DNA of 64,000 bases from Eutreptiella sp. 'Long Island Sound 2002' (GCA_964036045.1 OZ038387.1:15101920-15165919), one strand, 5' to 3'. Shown: positions 49,207-61,458, numbered from the stretch's first letter. Program-made: numbers and translations. The notes: generated by a model not told the origin, from the sequence alone.

Positions 49207-49714
49207 TCATTCAGTGATAATCGTGCAGGCACAATGGCCACATTGGTTGGAAGTTGCATCTTTCGGGGGGGGGGAGGATAATGCCGCGGCATTAACAGCA
49301 GTGTCTTACACAATTCTCACCATTGAAGGCTCCAAGATCATGCGATACTTGGTCCAAATAATGAGCGGCACAATTCATTCCGGTGTTTGAGCCACTTGCT
49401 GGCAGACACACAGCGAGACCCGTTTGGGCCTGATATTGGTAGATATCTACATATGAAAAGCCGGACGCCGATGCATGCAGCACAACGTTGTGACAGCTAT
49501 GCACCAAAGATGGACCATTTAGCTAATGACAGGCACAGCACGTAAATATGTGTGGACACATTCAAACAAAGTCAGCAGGATTCAGGTGCAGCCTGCAGTG
49601 GTGGGCGCATAGTGCAAGAGACTGCAACTCAGACACCCCGCTCCTGATCCATTGGTGTTGATCATATAAATGCCTTGGATTGGGATGGCGGCTGGACCCA
49701 CTTTCGCACGTTCC
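49207..49714 (-). CDS. Small Cys-containing protein, three exons, 5' end missing
   Basis: Exons 49637-49714, 49321-49496 and 49207-49259 join in phases 2, 1 and end at TGA. Introns are 140 and 61 nt; the second has a C-rich tract before GAAAG. The sequence includes GPAAIPIQGIYMINTNGSGA, SGFSYVDIYQYQAQTG and CLPASGSNTGMNCAAHY, ending with three Cys in QCGHCACTIITE. The small-residue, Cys-bearing composition would suit an extracellular or wall protein, but no signal peptide is visible because the start is missing. The last exon's DNA is also open in another frame (VPARLSLNDLFSCITALA), so the ending is chosen by phase. No family recognised. Confidence 0.55.
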
Positions 49715-49907
49715 CTAAGAGATACATGCGTACAAGGCTGTAGGTAGGTGCTGGGACTATTCAGCAGGGGACATGTCCACAATCATTTCACAATCAAACT
49801 CTTGTAATCCTGTTTGGCAATACCTTTGTTTGGGCTGGGCAACCTGGGAATTGAGAACGTCTTGGGAAGCCCTACATTTTGCCCCATAGAATTCAATTCA
49901 GCCTGCC

Positions 49908-49993
49908 ACTACCACCACCACCACCACCACCACCACTACTAACACCACCACCACCACCACCATAATGATGATGATGATGATGATGATGATGAG
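49908..49993. repeat. CCA then ATG trinucleotide microsatellite
   Basis: (CCA)n, interrupted by CTACTAA, passes into (ATG)n. It lies just downstream of the CH/coiled-coil gene stop. Confidence 0.92.
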
Positions 49994-50057
49994 CGAGGGA
50001 GGGCAGCACCGGTTGCCGGCTACGCACCAACCCAAAGCCCCACTTCACGACCAGAGC

Positions 50058-53000
50058 TCAGAGGTCCGCATAGAAATGGTCCAAATCCACAATGCTGAGC
50101 GTGGACATGCTTCCCCCCACGTTCACAGTGTAGCTCTCGGTCTTGGGCAGAGCGCTGCTGACGCTCTGGAGGGCGAAACTAGCGCTGCCAAGGCTGCTTA
50201 GGTTGCGCACGGCCACCGCCTGCGTGGGGGCGGGTTCCACCACCACCGGCGGGAGGTCGAACTGCACCCGAATGAAAGCGTCCAGGTCCACCCACTCCGT
50301 ACTGAACGCCATCAGCGTTTCCCCGAAGGGCCGGACCCAGAATTCGGGGGTGCACTTGGCGCCCTTCTTCATGAGGTAATTGCCGCGTTTTTTGTGGTTG
50401 TACAGGCGAATGCCGGTGTAGACCGGCGCCGAGAGTTTTCGCGCGATCAGTTTCCCAACGTCGTCGTTTGAGTCAGATACGTACGTCACCACCGACGACT
50501 GCCCGTCCATGCGCCGGAACACGGTCGTTGTCGTGGACGTCACTGCCTTCTTCTCGCTGACCTCCAAAAGCCGATTATTGGCGGCAGCGCCTGCAATACA
50601 ACACATGGCCCAATAAGCACAAGAAAGGCGTACTTTGAAGACATAATGAATGAAGTGTCAGGGGCACGACTGGCGTGTCCACTGTAGCACCCCCTTCCAC
50701 TGGCAGAGCGTAGATTGTTTGGCATAGCCTCATGCGAACTGTTTAGGAGAGCAGAAGGAATGCCATGCTGCTAATTGTCTGTAGCCAACTGTGCAGCTTT
50801 GATGGACGCCAGGAGCCCATGGGGAATCATGGACTTCTTCTTCGGCGCTAATGTCTGTTCCATTGCGTCATGCCATTCCGCCCCTTTACCTCCGAAGTTC
50901 AGCACTGACTGAACCATGCGACTCACGTGGGGAGTTGTCACTTGCTGTGGAGGGTAGAGGAGAAAGACCAAGGCTGGCACTTTTCTTGCCCCGACAGAGT
51001 GAAAGGCTGAGGGGCTGGAAAAGAAAGCCGGAGGGCTATTGGTGTCAGGGCCTCATTGACTAGAGAATCTGCAGCCCTTGGGTGCAGCTTCAGTGCAGCA
51101 AGAAGATTGTTGCTTTCTTGGGGTATCAAAATGCGGGTACTGCGGATAGTCAATCTGACCATGTCAACAGTTGTCACCAAGCATGTGCAGCCGCAGCATG
51201 CCGCAGCACGCCACAGCACCCGTTTTTTTTGGAGCGGCACATGGGGGTTTTGAAGCATGCCGCGCCATGCCGCAGCACCAAAAATTTTGCTTTGTTTATG
51301 GTGATCGACAATGGTCTGTCTGCTCCATCGGCTCGATGGCCCAGCTGGCAGTAACCGATTAGCCTCGTTGCTGCCACAGCCCACTCACCAAACCCACAAT
51401 ACTGGATAATGGGCCGTCGATCAGGGTTTTTCACTGTAACGTGATTGGACCTGCCAGGATGAAACGCGATGTACTGAGATTTGACATGATTTAATGTCAT
51501 TGTTAACGTGATTTTCAGCCTCATTTTGAGGTAATATTCTTGACTTTGGGCAGTGGACACTCAGCAGTGCCTTCTATCATTTCGCCAATTTAGCAACAGG
51601 AAATGGATGGGCACGCTTGATTGCATTGAAAAAATACTGCCCATTTTCCACAATTTGGATTTACGAACAGTCCCAGGCTGTTCACCCGGCACAAATTCAC
51701 TTCGGTTCAGTATCCAGGAGGTCTGTCTGAACAAAAACACGTCACACAAAAACAAAAAAAAGAAGACAATCCCTCCCATGAAACGTGATTCAATGTGTTT
51801 AATGGTTGTCACCCTGGGTACCCACTGCCACGAGCAAGAGAAGTCAGAATCAATGCAATTCAGGGTCGGCGCCAGTCCCACTTGTATCTACGAGGCCTGT
51901 CTGAACAAAAACGCGGCACGCAACACAAAAAAGGAAGACAACTCCTCCCATGAAAAGTGATGTAATGTGATTCAATGTGCCACGTGACAGTGAAAACCCG
52001 TGCTTCCGCATCTGAGAGGCTCAGACCACTGTGTGCACCGGGCTGAGAAAGTACAACTCAGAGCACGTGCACCAACTGCGAAATGCGAACGGCAACAGCC
52101 GACATCCACAACACACACACGCGCGCGCACGGCGTGCGCACACGGAGGCACGCACCAGACTCCGAAGTATTCTGCCGCGCCAATTGCTGCTGGACCGCCA
52201 GGAGCTCCTCGGCGTGCCGCGCCGATTGCGTGCTCTGGCGCAGCGTTGCTTCCTGCTGAAACGCCTGCATCCGAACGAAGAACTCCTTGTTCCGCTGCTG
52301 CAGCAAAAAGTCTTTTTCGACGGCCCCGTCATGCAGCACAGACTCAAGCGTGCGGCGGTGATGCATGCTCTGCTTCTCCAGCTCCTCGGCGTGTTGGCGC
52401 TTCATTGCAGCGATAAGAGCCGCGAGCTCATCGTCCTTCTGCTGCAGCTTGGCGTCAGTCTCCTTCTTGGCATTCATCTCGATCTCACGGAGCTCTTGTT
52501 GATGCCGCATGGTTGTTATCTCCTGCTCCGCGCGGTGCCTCTCTGCAACGTCCTTCACTGTAGCCGCCATCTGCTCCGCTTGCTTTTTGATAGCCTCGAT
52601 GTACTCCGCCTTCTCGTTGTCGGCTTCCTGCTGCAAAGACTGCAACTTCTGCTCCCACGCATCATTGCAAGACTTCTTCTCTGCCTCCACACGCTCCATC
52701 ATGGCCCTCACTTCTTCATCGTGTTTGGTACTCAGCTCCCGAATCGCGGAGACGTGCTTCTCCTCCATCTGCTGCTGCTGTTGCTGCAACTCCTGTTGTC
52801 TCTGTTCATCGTGTTGAAGCCGCGCGGCCTCGTGCTGCTGCGCCAGCTCCTTCTTCTCCCTCTGATGGGCATCATGCGCCTCCCTGAGAGCCCCCAGATG
52901 AGCCTCCTGCGCACTCGCCAGCGCTCTGGTGCTCTCCTCCGCCTGCAACTTCAGCTGCTGCTCCTTCTGATCCTCCAGCTCCGCTACCATACGCTCGTGG

Positions 53001-56000
53001 GTCGCAGCACGCTGGGCCAACTCCGCCTCAAGCTTGGCCTCATGCTCCTGTGCGTCCCTCTGCTTCTCCTCTTGGAACTGGGCAATCATCGCCTCCAGAG
53101 CCTCTGCGTGCTGCCGGGCAGCTGCCGCCAGCTCGTGCTCCTGCCGGGATTGCAACTCACGGACTTGATTCCCGTGCTCCGTCCCCAGTTCCTGCTTCAG
53201 GGCATCCAGGGCCTCTTGGTGCTGCTGACGCATGGTCCCGCGATCCTCCGAATGCGTCCGACACAACGCCTCCACTTGGGCCTGATGCTCCGCCGCGCGC
53301 TCGCTCAGCATCGCAGTGTGCTGCTCCGCCATGCGACGTGAGGTCTCCGCAAGGTGTTGCTCATGCGCATCCTGCGTCGCAATCAGCTGCGCCTCATGTT
53401 CGCTGCGCAGCTTCGCCAGCTGCTCCTCGAGGTCGGTCTCAAGCTGCCGGACCTTCGCGTCGTGCTGCTGTCCAAGCTCATTACCCAGCGCGACCATGCC
53501 CCGGCGATGCAGCGCTTCAAGCTCCTCAACCTGCCGCAACACGGACGAGCAACAGCTACGCTGAGGGATTCGGTTTGGTTGTTTCTGAGGCCTCAGCTTC
53601 TGCATCAGTAGAACTCAGATGAGAGCTACCAATGGTACGTTTCAATGCAAAGGTGCAGATCACATTGCAGTGGGCTCGTCATGCAAGCACCGATGCATGC
53701 GTCGATACACGTGCATACAGCTGCACAACAGGTGAGGGCCCAATGGTATGAAATTAGGGCCAACGCCTCCCGGCTTAATCCCCAGACAGGGCACTCAGTG
53801 ATCACGCCATTGGACAATCTAGACATGCGCCACACTTGCTCGCTGCCAGGCCCCATCGGTCATTATGGAATCCCCAGCTCAACTGCGGTGTACCAACAGG
53901 GACAGCATTTACACTGCACCTGGTCGCCAGCCCCATGGGCCAATGTCTGGGTGGAAGGGCGGGATGCTACCTGCTGTGCGTGCTCCTCCATCAGTTGGCT
54001 CATGTGCCGCTGGTGTTTGGCCTGTACCGCCTGTAGCACCAGCGTGTAATCCAGGTCCAGTTGCACCGTCATGCGCCCCTCTGTAGTGTCCTCGTTGGCG
54101 GTGGCGGTGGTCTGTACGCGGGTTTGTGCGCTGGTGTGGCTGCGGATCTCGATAGAATCCGACGACTGTGAGTTGTTGGATATCGTCGTCTGCAGCGGCG
54201 GTGTGCGGCGCGCCCTGGGCGGGCTGTGGTTGCCGTCAGAGAAGGGGCCGATGGACTGCGAGTCGCTGCAGCTCTCCTCCGAGGAGGCATTGCGTGCAGT
54301 GATGGTGGTGGGTGCGGCATCCTCTACGGAGGCGTTATCGTCTTCGGGTCTGTCGCGCGCCACAATCGTTGCGGTGAAGAGAGACGATGCCAGCTCCTGC
54401 AAGAACGCAGGTGGAGGAATGCGGAGAAGCGCGCGGCTAAGGAGCAGAATGGCATGTATCGTTACAACAATGCTCAGCGCACAACAGCGTTTTACCACTG
54501 ACCAGCACCTCGTCACAATCGTTACGTGTATTCTTGTCCTGCATAGAGATGTCACCTCATCCACCGAATTGCCATACCACACAGCAACTAGCTCGTCTTG
54601 TGTAATAGCCCGGTGACATTTCAAACTGTTTGGTGCAATTACGATACCTCAGCCACTTGGCTCCCTTTTGAATGGCGTCCCCTTTCTGTTCCATCCACAG
54701 ACATACTCCACATGTGCACTACATGACCTCAGCCCACCATGCACATGTCCCCCAGAATGCCGGGCAAACCACTGCTGGGATGGCGAAAATGATGGATCCC
54801 TCGCCCCGCCCCTGCCCCAAAGGGATCTTCCCTTCTGGGGGCACAGAGTAAGAAATGCACATAGCAAAGGCGTACCATGCATAAAAGGACCACAAAAGAT
54901 TGTGCTGTGATGTGTGTTTTAGTAGGTCTATTGAGAGACAGGCACTGTGTGCCACTTTTTCTGGTGGGAATCCTTGATTTGTGGGGCTGAAGATGCTCAA
55001 TGGGGGCTTGGGGAATGGGCTTTCCAGCTGTGGGCTTGGCTGCAGGCTTGGCTCAGCCTTGCCAGTGGATTTTCCCGCTTTCAGTAACAAAATCAGCACA
55101 CTGCATGGCATTCCTTGGGATAACAGCTTTCCATCATGCAGAACACATCCAGAGCCCCCACAGCCTCCAAGAAGGAAAAGATGAATGTTACGTACCATAT
55201 CGTGCCGCAGATTTAAGGAATTGTGAATTCCAGAGACTGAAACGTGTTTGTGCCTCATTATCCATACCCACACCACCTGGCGAACCATCATCCCTGTAGG
55301 GCAACGGGGGGGCTGTTTGCCCGTCGTGTGTCTGGCGCGCTACTGTTGTATTAACGATCTTGACATATCAACGGCAACAATTATCTTGTAAACATGCGAT
55401 GTATACTTAGAATTCCACAGGTCAGCACTCCATATGCCACCAATGGAACTGATGGGCATGGATTTCGATAAAGAACGGAAAATGGGGACAATGGTTGAAA
55501 GGATTCAACCCAGTCAGCCCAGTGAATTTCTTGTACAACATGGTTAAGATATTCGCGAACACAAACAACACTTGGACGCGAAGCCGCCGCCGAACACCCT
55601 TTGGTGCCCAACATGAAAGCACCGGTTTCTGTGGGTAGGTATCCTCAACCAGAAAGGGGCCAGTCCATATCCCCAACTAGAAAGGGGCCGGTCCATATCC
55701 CCAAGCAGAAAGGGGCTATGCAAAAAGCGTGGATTAGGGCTCCGTATCAAATGCGGCCCAAAAAGATGCCCGGCGCGCACCCGGCACGCTGACGCTCCCC
55801 CAACGGCCAAGGAGAACCCATACAACGGCACGAACACCAAGCTCAAACCACGGGAAGCAGCCCCTCGGAATCACAGCTGCATTCATTACAGGAGACATCA
55901 GCCTTAGATAAGAGCTGCTGCACCTGCAGGAGCAGGTCGTGCAGAATATTCCTGCGTGCTCCTCTAAAGGTCTCACACACCACCCAGGCAAGCCTATAAA

Positions 56001-57011
56001 CCCCTCCCCCGTATAAGAACACGCAGTCAAAATAAGAACACGCACGCATGTTCTTATTATTTAGTCAAAAATAAAAACACGCATGCTCCTTTCCCTCGGT
56101 TAAACAGCCGTTTCAGGTTGATCACCACATAGTTCAACGTGGTCAGTGTCACTGTCACCCTCACTAATACTGCCAGCATAGTCCGAGGCATCCGTGGCCG
56201 CCTCATAGCACTCATCCACAATGGCCTCATCCTCATCTCTAGCAGCCAAAACATCATCAAACCAAAAGGAGGGGTCATCAACATTCCAATCTGCCATATT
56301 TCTCCAAACAAAGAGCGCCGGGAACACTGCACATGGGGGTCTCACAAATAAGAACACACAAAAAATAAGAACACGCAAATAAATAAGAACACGCGCATGT
56401 TCTTATAGGGGGGGGGGGGTTTACACCCCATGTACAAACAAATTTCTCCCTCTCAACAGCACCCACACCTTGCGGGCCTTGTCCTCATCCTCAATGAACT
56501 TCTGGATGTCGGCCTCTGTGAGAGAACTCTGGCTCTGGAGCTCTTGGATGCCCAGCTCTTCCTTCAGAATTTTGGGTGGGGCAACCCCCTGTGCAATGGC
56601 AATCTTGGCAAGCCGCAGAAGGCAAAGAAGGACCTGCCGCGGATTCTTGTGGTCAATCAGATCTTCTGTGTCAAACAGTGCGTAGGAAGGCACGAGGCTG
56701 TGCCTCTGGCAGACTATGAGGAACTGGGCGATGTTGTCTGCCGCTTTGAAAGTGTGGGCCTGGGCATTGCCGATGTACTTCACTTCGTGCCCCAGGGTCG
56801 TGAGCACTTCGCACAGGGGCACGCCTGTGCGCAGGTCATCCCAGAAGGCAGTGAAGTCCCGCTGCAGGATGCGCTGCAGCCATGCACGGACCTCGTCCTC
56901 CAGGACTTGCAGGTCGGCCTGGATGCTTTCGTGGCGGTCGATGCTGAGTCTGTGCCCCATGCGGCCACTGCCCTGGGCATTCGAAGCATGCGAGCTCACA
57001 GATGATGGCAT
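50058..57011 (-). CDS. Calponin-homology (GAS2-like) domain plus long coiled-coil protein, four exons, 958 aa
   Basis: Exons 56469-57011, 53971-54396, 52156-53530 and 50058-50590 join in phases 0, 0, 1 and total exactly 959 codons with TGA. The start ATG at 57009-57011 sits in GCCATGC. Residues about 40-140 are a single CH domain: W44, LRTGVPLCEVL (60-70), FKAADNIAQFL (88-98), LFDTEDLIDHKNPRQV (112-127), then GVAPPKILKEE, the pattern of GAS2-type CH domains that bind actin. Residues 182-300 are Ser/Thr/acidic linker. About 305-770 is a heptad-like coiled coil rich in Glu, Gln, Ala, His and Arg. The last 177 residues are a unique domain (GIRLYNHKKRGNYLMKKG, AFSTEWVDLDAFIRVQF). It is likely a cytoskeletal linker. 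No GAR domain is visible. Exon three may begin 28 nt earlier. Confidence 0.85.
55640..55800. repeat. Dispersed GGGGCC-GTCCATATC element, copy 1
   Basis: The word AGAAAGGGGCC followed by GTCCATATCCCCAA repeats three times, then comes a GC-rich tail with GCGCGCACCC. A related copy at 61.87-62.06 kb has AAAGGGGCCGGTCCATATC and TGCGTGCGCCCTGCGCAC. It lies in the first intron of the CH gene. Confidence 0.6.
55997..56423. mobile_element. 427-bp terminal-inverted-repeat element in the CH-gene intron
   Basis: The ends are inverted copies: TAAACCCC then a C-rich run then TATAAGAACA at the left, and its complement at 56398-56423. Just inside each end is a second hairpin built from ATAAGAACA and TGTTCTTAT (56032-56058 and 56383-56407). 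TA flanks are compatible with a TA target duplication but do not prove one. It contains a 65-codon acidic open frame (listed separately). Superfamily is unclear. Confidence 0.6.
56100..56297 (-). CDS. Acidic 65-aa ORF inside the TIR element
   Basis: It starts MADWNVDDPSFWFDDV and ends with an acidic Ser/Asp-rich part (ISEGDSDTDHVE). The composition resembles the acidic N-terminus of some cut-and-paste transposases, and it may be the remnant of one. No catalytic domain is present. Confidence 0.4.
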   Translation of the reverse strand: MADWNVDDPSFWFDDVLAARDEDEAIVDECYEAATDASDYAGSISEGDSDTDHVELCGDQPETAV

Positions 57012-57195
57012 GGCGATAAGATGGACACTGAAGGCAAGCGGGAGGATTTTCCAATCAAGGAGCAGGGGTAGACCAAGAGTTGAGGTTTGGTCATGATTGG
57101 CCCACCAGCACTTGCGGCCTTGGGAACTGCAGTAGGGCACAACCATCCGTCGCGGAAGATACCCTCCCCCCCCTTGCACAAGCATCAGGAAACTC

Positions 57196-57504
57196 AGAAA
57201 AACGACGGTCAGACCGGGTCCTGGTGCTTAGACAAGGCAGTGCTCGCGTGCAACGTGCGGTACCAGCCAAGCCAGGAGTAACAACATTCGTCATTGCTGA
57301 AAATCACATCAAAACAAACAGCAGTGGGTTGCAGTAGCAAGCATAATGTTGTTATGAGCAGGACAGCTCATCCCAAAGATGACACAGCCCCTGTTTCCCT
57401 CGACAATCGGCACACAAACACGTTCTGTTAAGCTTCTGACAATAAAAACTGTGGTCAGAAAAACGACGGTCAGACCGGGTCCCTGTGCTCAGACAAGGCG
57501 GTGC
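57196..57504. repeat. Two direct copies of a ~50-bp sequence
   Basis: 57196-57245 and 57454-57504 share CAGAAAAACGACGGTCAGAC, CGGGTCC and AGACAAGGC with few differences. They lie just upstream of the CH-gene start. Confidence 0.8.
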
Positions 57505-58620
57505 TTCCGCAAGGGGGGGCGGGGTATGTGTTTCTTCGCATGCCAACAGGGACCACACAGATTGCCCCTCCCCCCCCGCCCCCCAGGACAGCACTCAGCA
57601 GAGTACAGGCTGTTTTTGTTTGGTTCCTTTTTCCTTTTCGCCCGTTTTCCTGGCATTCTGGAACCAGAACTACAGGGGGTCTCAGGTGCAGTGTGCCAAT
57701 GGTGCAAACATCAGGGTTGTGCCAAGACAAGAGCCAGGACGATAATGACAGGAGGAAAGCCCTTCTCCAAAAATACGCTGTGCCGCAAACCACTGCAGGA
57801 AAATAGTTGTTCAATGGGGGTTAGGAAATAAATGACGATTCACGCATGTATGGGCATGCCCTGTGTTCAATGTTTTTCTTTTTTATGCCGGTCACCCCTT
57901 CTGACTGTGCTTATTGTACTGTGGGACTGACAAATTTGGCGCACTATGTACTGTCTGTTCCCTGTAACATGTCCCTCTTTCACGAAGCAAAACCACAGTG
58001 CACCATAAAACCTTCTAGGACAGTAATAGCACGCTCCAGAAGCCTGCAAGGAACAGCATTTTGAGGGGCTCTGAAGAAAGACCATTGGCCCGGATGTTAG
58101 CCCACCCACTCATGGTGCAGGTATTACTTCATCACATGGATGTCATGGTGGCACAACTGACAGGCTCGTGTCGGCAAAAATTTAGGGAATGTCCAATCCA
58201 TCTGCTTCGACAATCAATTTTGTACGAATGAGACTTGTCCGTTTGAGGTGGCCACCCAGTCTCTTTTGTTTTTCTGTGTTCAGGAAATGATGAAATGAGA
58301 CACACTGGGGGGTGAGAGATGAAGCATGTTGCATCGAATCCCTAACACTAACCTGCTGAGGATATCCCCAGGGATTTCAACGTGCTAAGCAAGGCGATTT
58401 GCGACATCTGATAGGAACATTTGTGCATAGACTGGTGTGTGTGGGGGGGATTTCCCCGAACAGAGGTGTGCGCATGCAATTAGGCACTATGCAAAGCATC
58501 CACCATCACGACACTGTTTGGGCGGCCCCATAGTGGGGTGGAATCTTGGGCGCAGTGCCTTGAAAAAAAATTCTATTCCCTTCGGCAATTCCACCTCGCA
58601 GAGAATCTACCTTGAGCACA
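57505..58620. other. No gene recognised, 57.5-58.6 kb
   Basis: Upstream region of the CH gene. Only short frames and C-rich runs near 57568. Confidence 0.35.
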
Positions 58621-58624
58621 GAAG

Positions 58625-59870
58625 CCCAAATGGGGTGAGAAACACATAAATACTGCCTAAAACATGCTTCACATAGCTTGGATGATCATTCTGAGTGGCC
58701 AGGATATGAAAACACCAAGTTTCGGAAACTTCAATCTTTGAGCTGTACAGGGTGAAAAACTGCACAAGCAGGTTGTGTACTAGTCCATTGCCCCCCCCCC
58801 CCCCCCCCGCCCACGCACACACCAAATGCCCAAATACGGTGAAAAACACATAAATACTGCCTAAAACACGATTTACATAGCTTGAACGATCATTCCGAGT
58901 GGCCATGATATCAAAAAAATAAGTTTCGGAAACTTCGATTTTTGAGCTGTACAGGGTGAAAAAGTGCATGAGCAGGTTGTGTACCAGTCCCTTGGGAGAC
59001 AACCCCCCTCCCAGCACCCAATTCCCACGTAGGGTGAAAAACAGATGGCTACTGCCTAAAACATGCTTTGCATAGCTTGGATGGTCATTGTGAGTGGTCA
59101 CGATATCAAAAAAATAAGTTTCAGAAATTCTATTGCCTTTGGTAAGTCCACCTCGCAGAGAATCTACCTTGGGCACTGAAGCCCAATGGGGTGACAAACA
59201 CACAAATATTGTCTAAAACATGCTTTACATAGCTTGGATGGTCATTTTGAGTGGCCACAGTATAAAAAAAACTCAGTTTCGGAAGCTTCAAATTCGTTGG
59301 CAAATTGTGTACCAATCCCTTGGGAGAACCCCCCCCCTCCGCACCCAATACTCAAATAGTCTCAAACTTGTTTTTTTTTTGATATTGTGACCACCTGAAA
59401 TGACCATCCAAGCTATGTAAAGCATGTTTCAGGCACTTCGATTTTTGGGCTGCCAAGGGTGAAAAACTGCACAAGCAGGTTGTGTATCAGTCCCTTGGGA
59501 GACACCCCCCGCCCCGCACCCAATCCCCAAATAGGATGAAAACCACACAAACACGGCCTAAAACATGCTTTACACAGCTTGGATGGTCATTTTAGGTGGT
59601 CACAATATCAAAAAAAATAAGTTCGCAAACTTCGATTTTTGGGCTTCCTAGGACGGAAAATTGCATTGAGTACCAGTCCCTTGGGAGACGCACCCCGCCT
59701 GGCACCCAATACCCAAGTAGGGTGAAAAACAGATAAACACTGCCTAAAACATGCTTTGCGTAGCTTGGATGGCCATTGTGAGTGGTCACGATATCAAAAA
59801 AAAAGTTTTGGAACCTTTGATTTTTGAGCTGCCTCGGGCGAAAAACTGCTTAAGCAAGTTGTGTACCACT
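58625..59870. repeat. Tandem ~200-bp repeat family, copy array 2
   Basis: Six to seven degenerate units share ACTGCCTAAAACATGCTT, CATAGCTTGGATGGTCATT, GTGGTCACGATATCAAAAA, GTGAAAAACTGC and CCAGTCCCTTGGGAGAC. Poly-C tracts mark several units. One unit near 59370-59420 is partly inverted. It is the same family as 13.99-14.63 kb, 45 kb away. Confidence 0.85.
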
Positions 59871-60148
59871 CCATGCACACATGGAAGCCATTATTGGTGG
59901 AAACAGTGGTTTCCTGTCTTTCACGCGGGCCTTGACCAGCCCTAGGCAAGGAAGGTTAGAGACGGAAAAAACCGTCCTTTTGTATCCTAGTAGGCATGTG
60001 CTGTCACAACATCCCCACTTGCACACCCTAGAGTGGGTACCACGGGGTCGGTAAGGTTGCCAAAAACGGGGACATAGCAACAATGACTAAGTAAAACATT
60101 ATCGGTGGAAATGGTGCTTTCGCGTCCTTCAAATGGCCCTTGACCAGT

Positions 60149-60814
60149 CTACCAGTCATAACACACAGCATTACAAGATGCAGCAGTCAGTGTCCAAAGT
60201 ACATGGACCAGAAAGTCTTGCAACAGCTGTCCCACATTGCTCATATGCCTTTGTTCCTCCTTGTTTCTCTCAATGATGTGTTGAATTAGAAATCCACAAG
60301 CTTTGCTCACAGGCACCTCCCGCATTGACATTGGAAATGTGCCTATGCGGGCCGTCAACCATGAATCAAAAACCCAATGCGATACGACAAAAATTCATGT
60401 TTCGTTCATGTCTAGTTGCCTTTGGCATCTGAAGTTATGAAGGAACAAGGGTTCTGTGCAAAGGGCGGTGTGTGAGACGGGGTTTTTCTTCATTTCCATT
60501 GGGATGTGCATACAACTTTCAAAGGGGTGTATTTGTGTGTGCGGTCACTGCTTTTCCATGATAGCACATGACAAAAACCGCACTGCTGTGCCGGCTGCTC
60601 TACAAGCCGCTGCTCATCAGTCAGTGGCTCGTGTGGCATACCATAGTGTGAGATGTGGCATGGAATTCGCCGTAACATTGGCCAACACACTGCGCAGTCC
60701 AATGCCTAAAAATTGCAGGCTCACTGACTGGAATCTTTCTCTTTGCCAACCATCTGCTTGGTGCAGAAAACAGAAGGAAAATTCTCTGTGCAGCTGTCTG
60801 TGCATCAGAAACCA
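60149..60814 (-). CDS. Unknown gene tail, two exons with a missing link
   Basis: Exon 60642-60814 (acceptor TTGATCAG, donor GTATGC) encodes a hydrophobic/helical part (FLMHRQLHREFSFCFLH, LQFLGIGLRSVLANVT) and exits in phase 2. Terminal exon 60149-60342 (acceptor CGCATAG) enters in phase 1 and ends at TAG, with EVPVSKACGFLIQHIIERN and VGQLLQDFLVHVLWTLTA. Phases do not match, so a small exon between 60343 and 60641 is missing. No family recognised. Confidence 0.5.
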
Positions 60815-61277
60815 CTGATCAAGGCCCCACAGCAATACCGATTACAGGTCCACCAAAGCAAAGGATCAACGTCCGTTGCAAACCAAATGCAAATTTTAGC
60901 TAAGAACCAGTGTTTGGGGAAAAATTGAACAATCAACGCAACAGAGACAAATTGAATTGAGTTAAATTGAAGGTTATGCTTAAGAAGAGGAAAAGAACAG
61001 CAATCCAACCTATGGGTTCATTGTTTTGGTCAGAACATGCATTGATGGTGCTTTCTTGTGCAAGATCTTGCAAACTGAAAGAGCACTGTTGCATTGTGCA
61101 CACGCATTACACACCACTTACTGGAACATTTCTTGGAAAGCGTCCAAATAGCCCTCCTTCCAAAAATCCCCCAAATTAAGCTCATCCTTTGTCCTTTGGG
61201 TGTGCTCATGTCACACCACAGATTGCACAGTAACCCAAAAAATTGTGCTACAAAAAACTGTGGCCTTCTTGACATTA

Positions 61278-61362
61278 GGCTGATTGATTTGTTGACACCA
61301 TCACTCCTTGCCAAACAGAGACCCCAGCTCAATGAGCAAACACATAGTATGGAATCCCACAT
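61278..61362. repeat. Dispersed repeat with tRNA A-box-like word
   Basis: It begins GATTTGTTGACACCATCACT and contains CAGCTCAATGAGCAAA. Related copies lie at 16727-16810 and (second half) 38770-38830. The phrase TAGCTCAATGAGCAAAGCG resembles a tRNA A box, so a tRNA-derived SINE is possible; no clear B box was found. Confidence 0.4.
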
Positions 61363-61458
61363 GCGATGTCACGAGAGGCAAACCCTTCCCATGCCCTGCA
61401 TGCACCCTGCGCGCTGCTTTTATTATGGCTTTTCCGGATTCAGTCCCCAAATTCACTA

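Noticed and set aside
52031-53341. A 436-codon plus-strand frame rich in Leu
   Set aside because: It is the exact antisense of the coiled-coil exon; Glu/Gln codons read backwards give Leu.
55998-56425. Helitron-like ends because of the terminal hairpins
   Set aside because: There is no 5' TC or 3' CTRR end, and the ends are inverted copies of each other.
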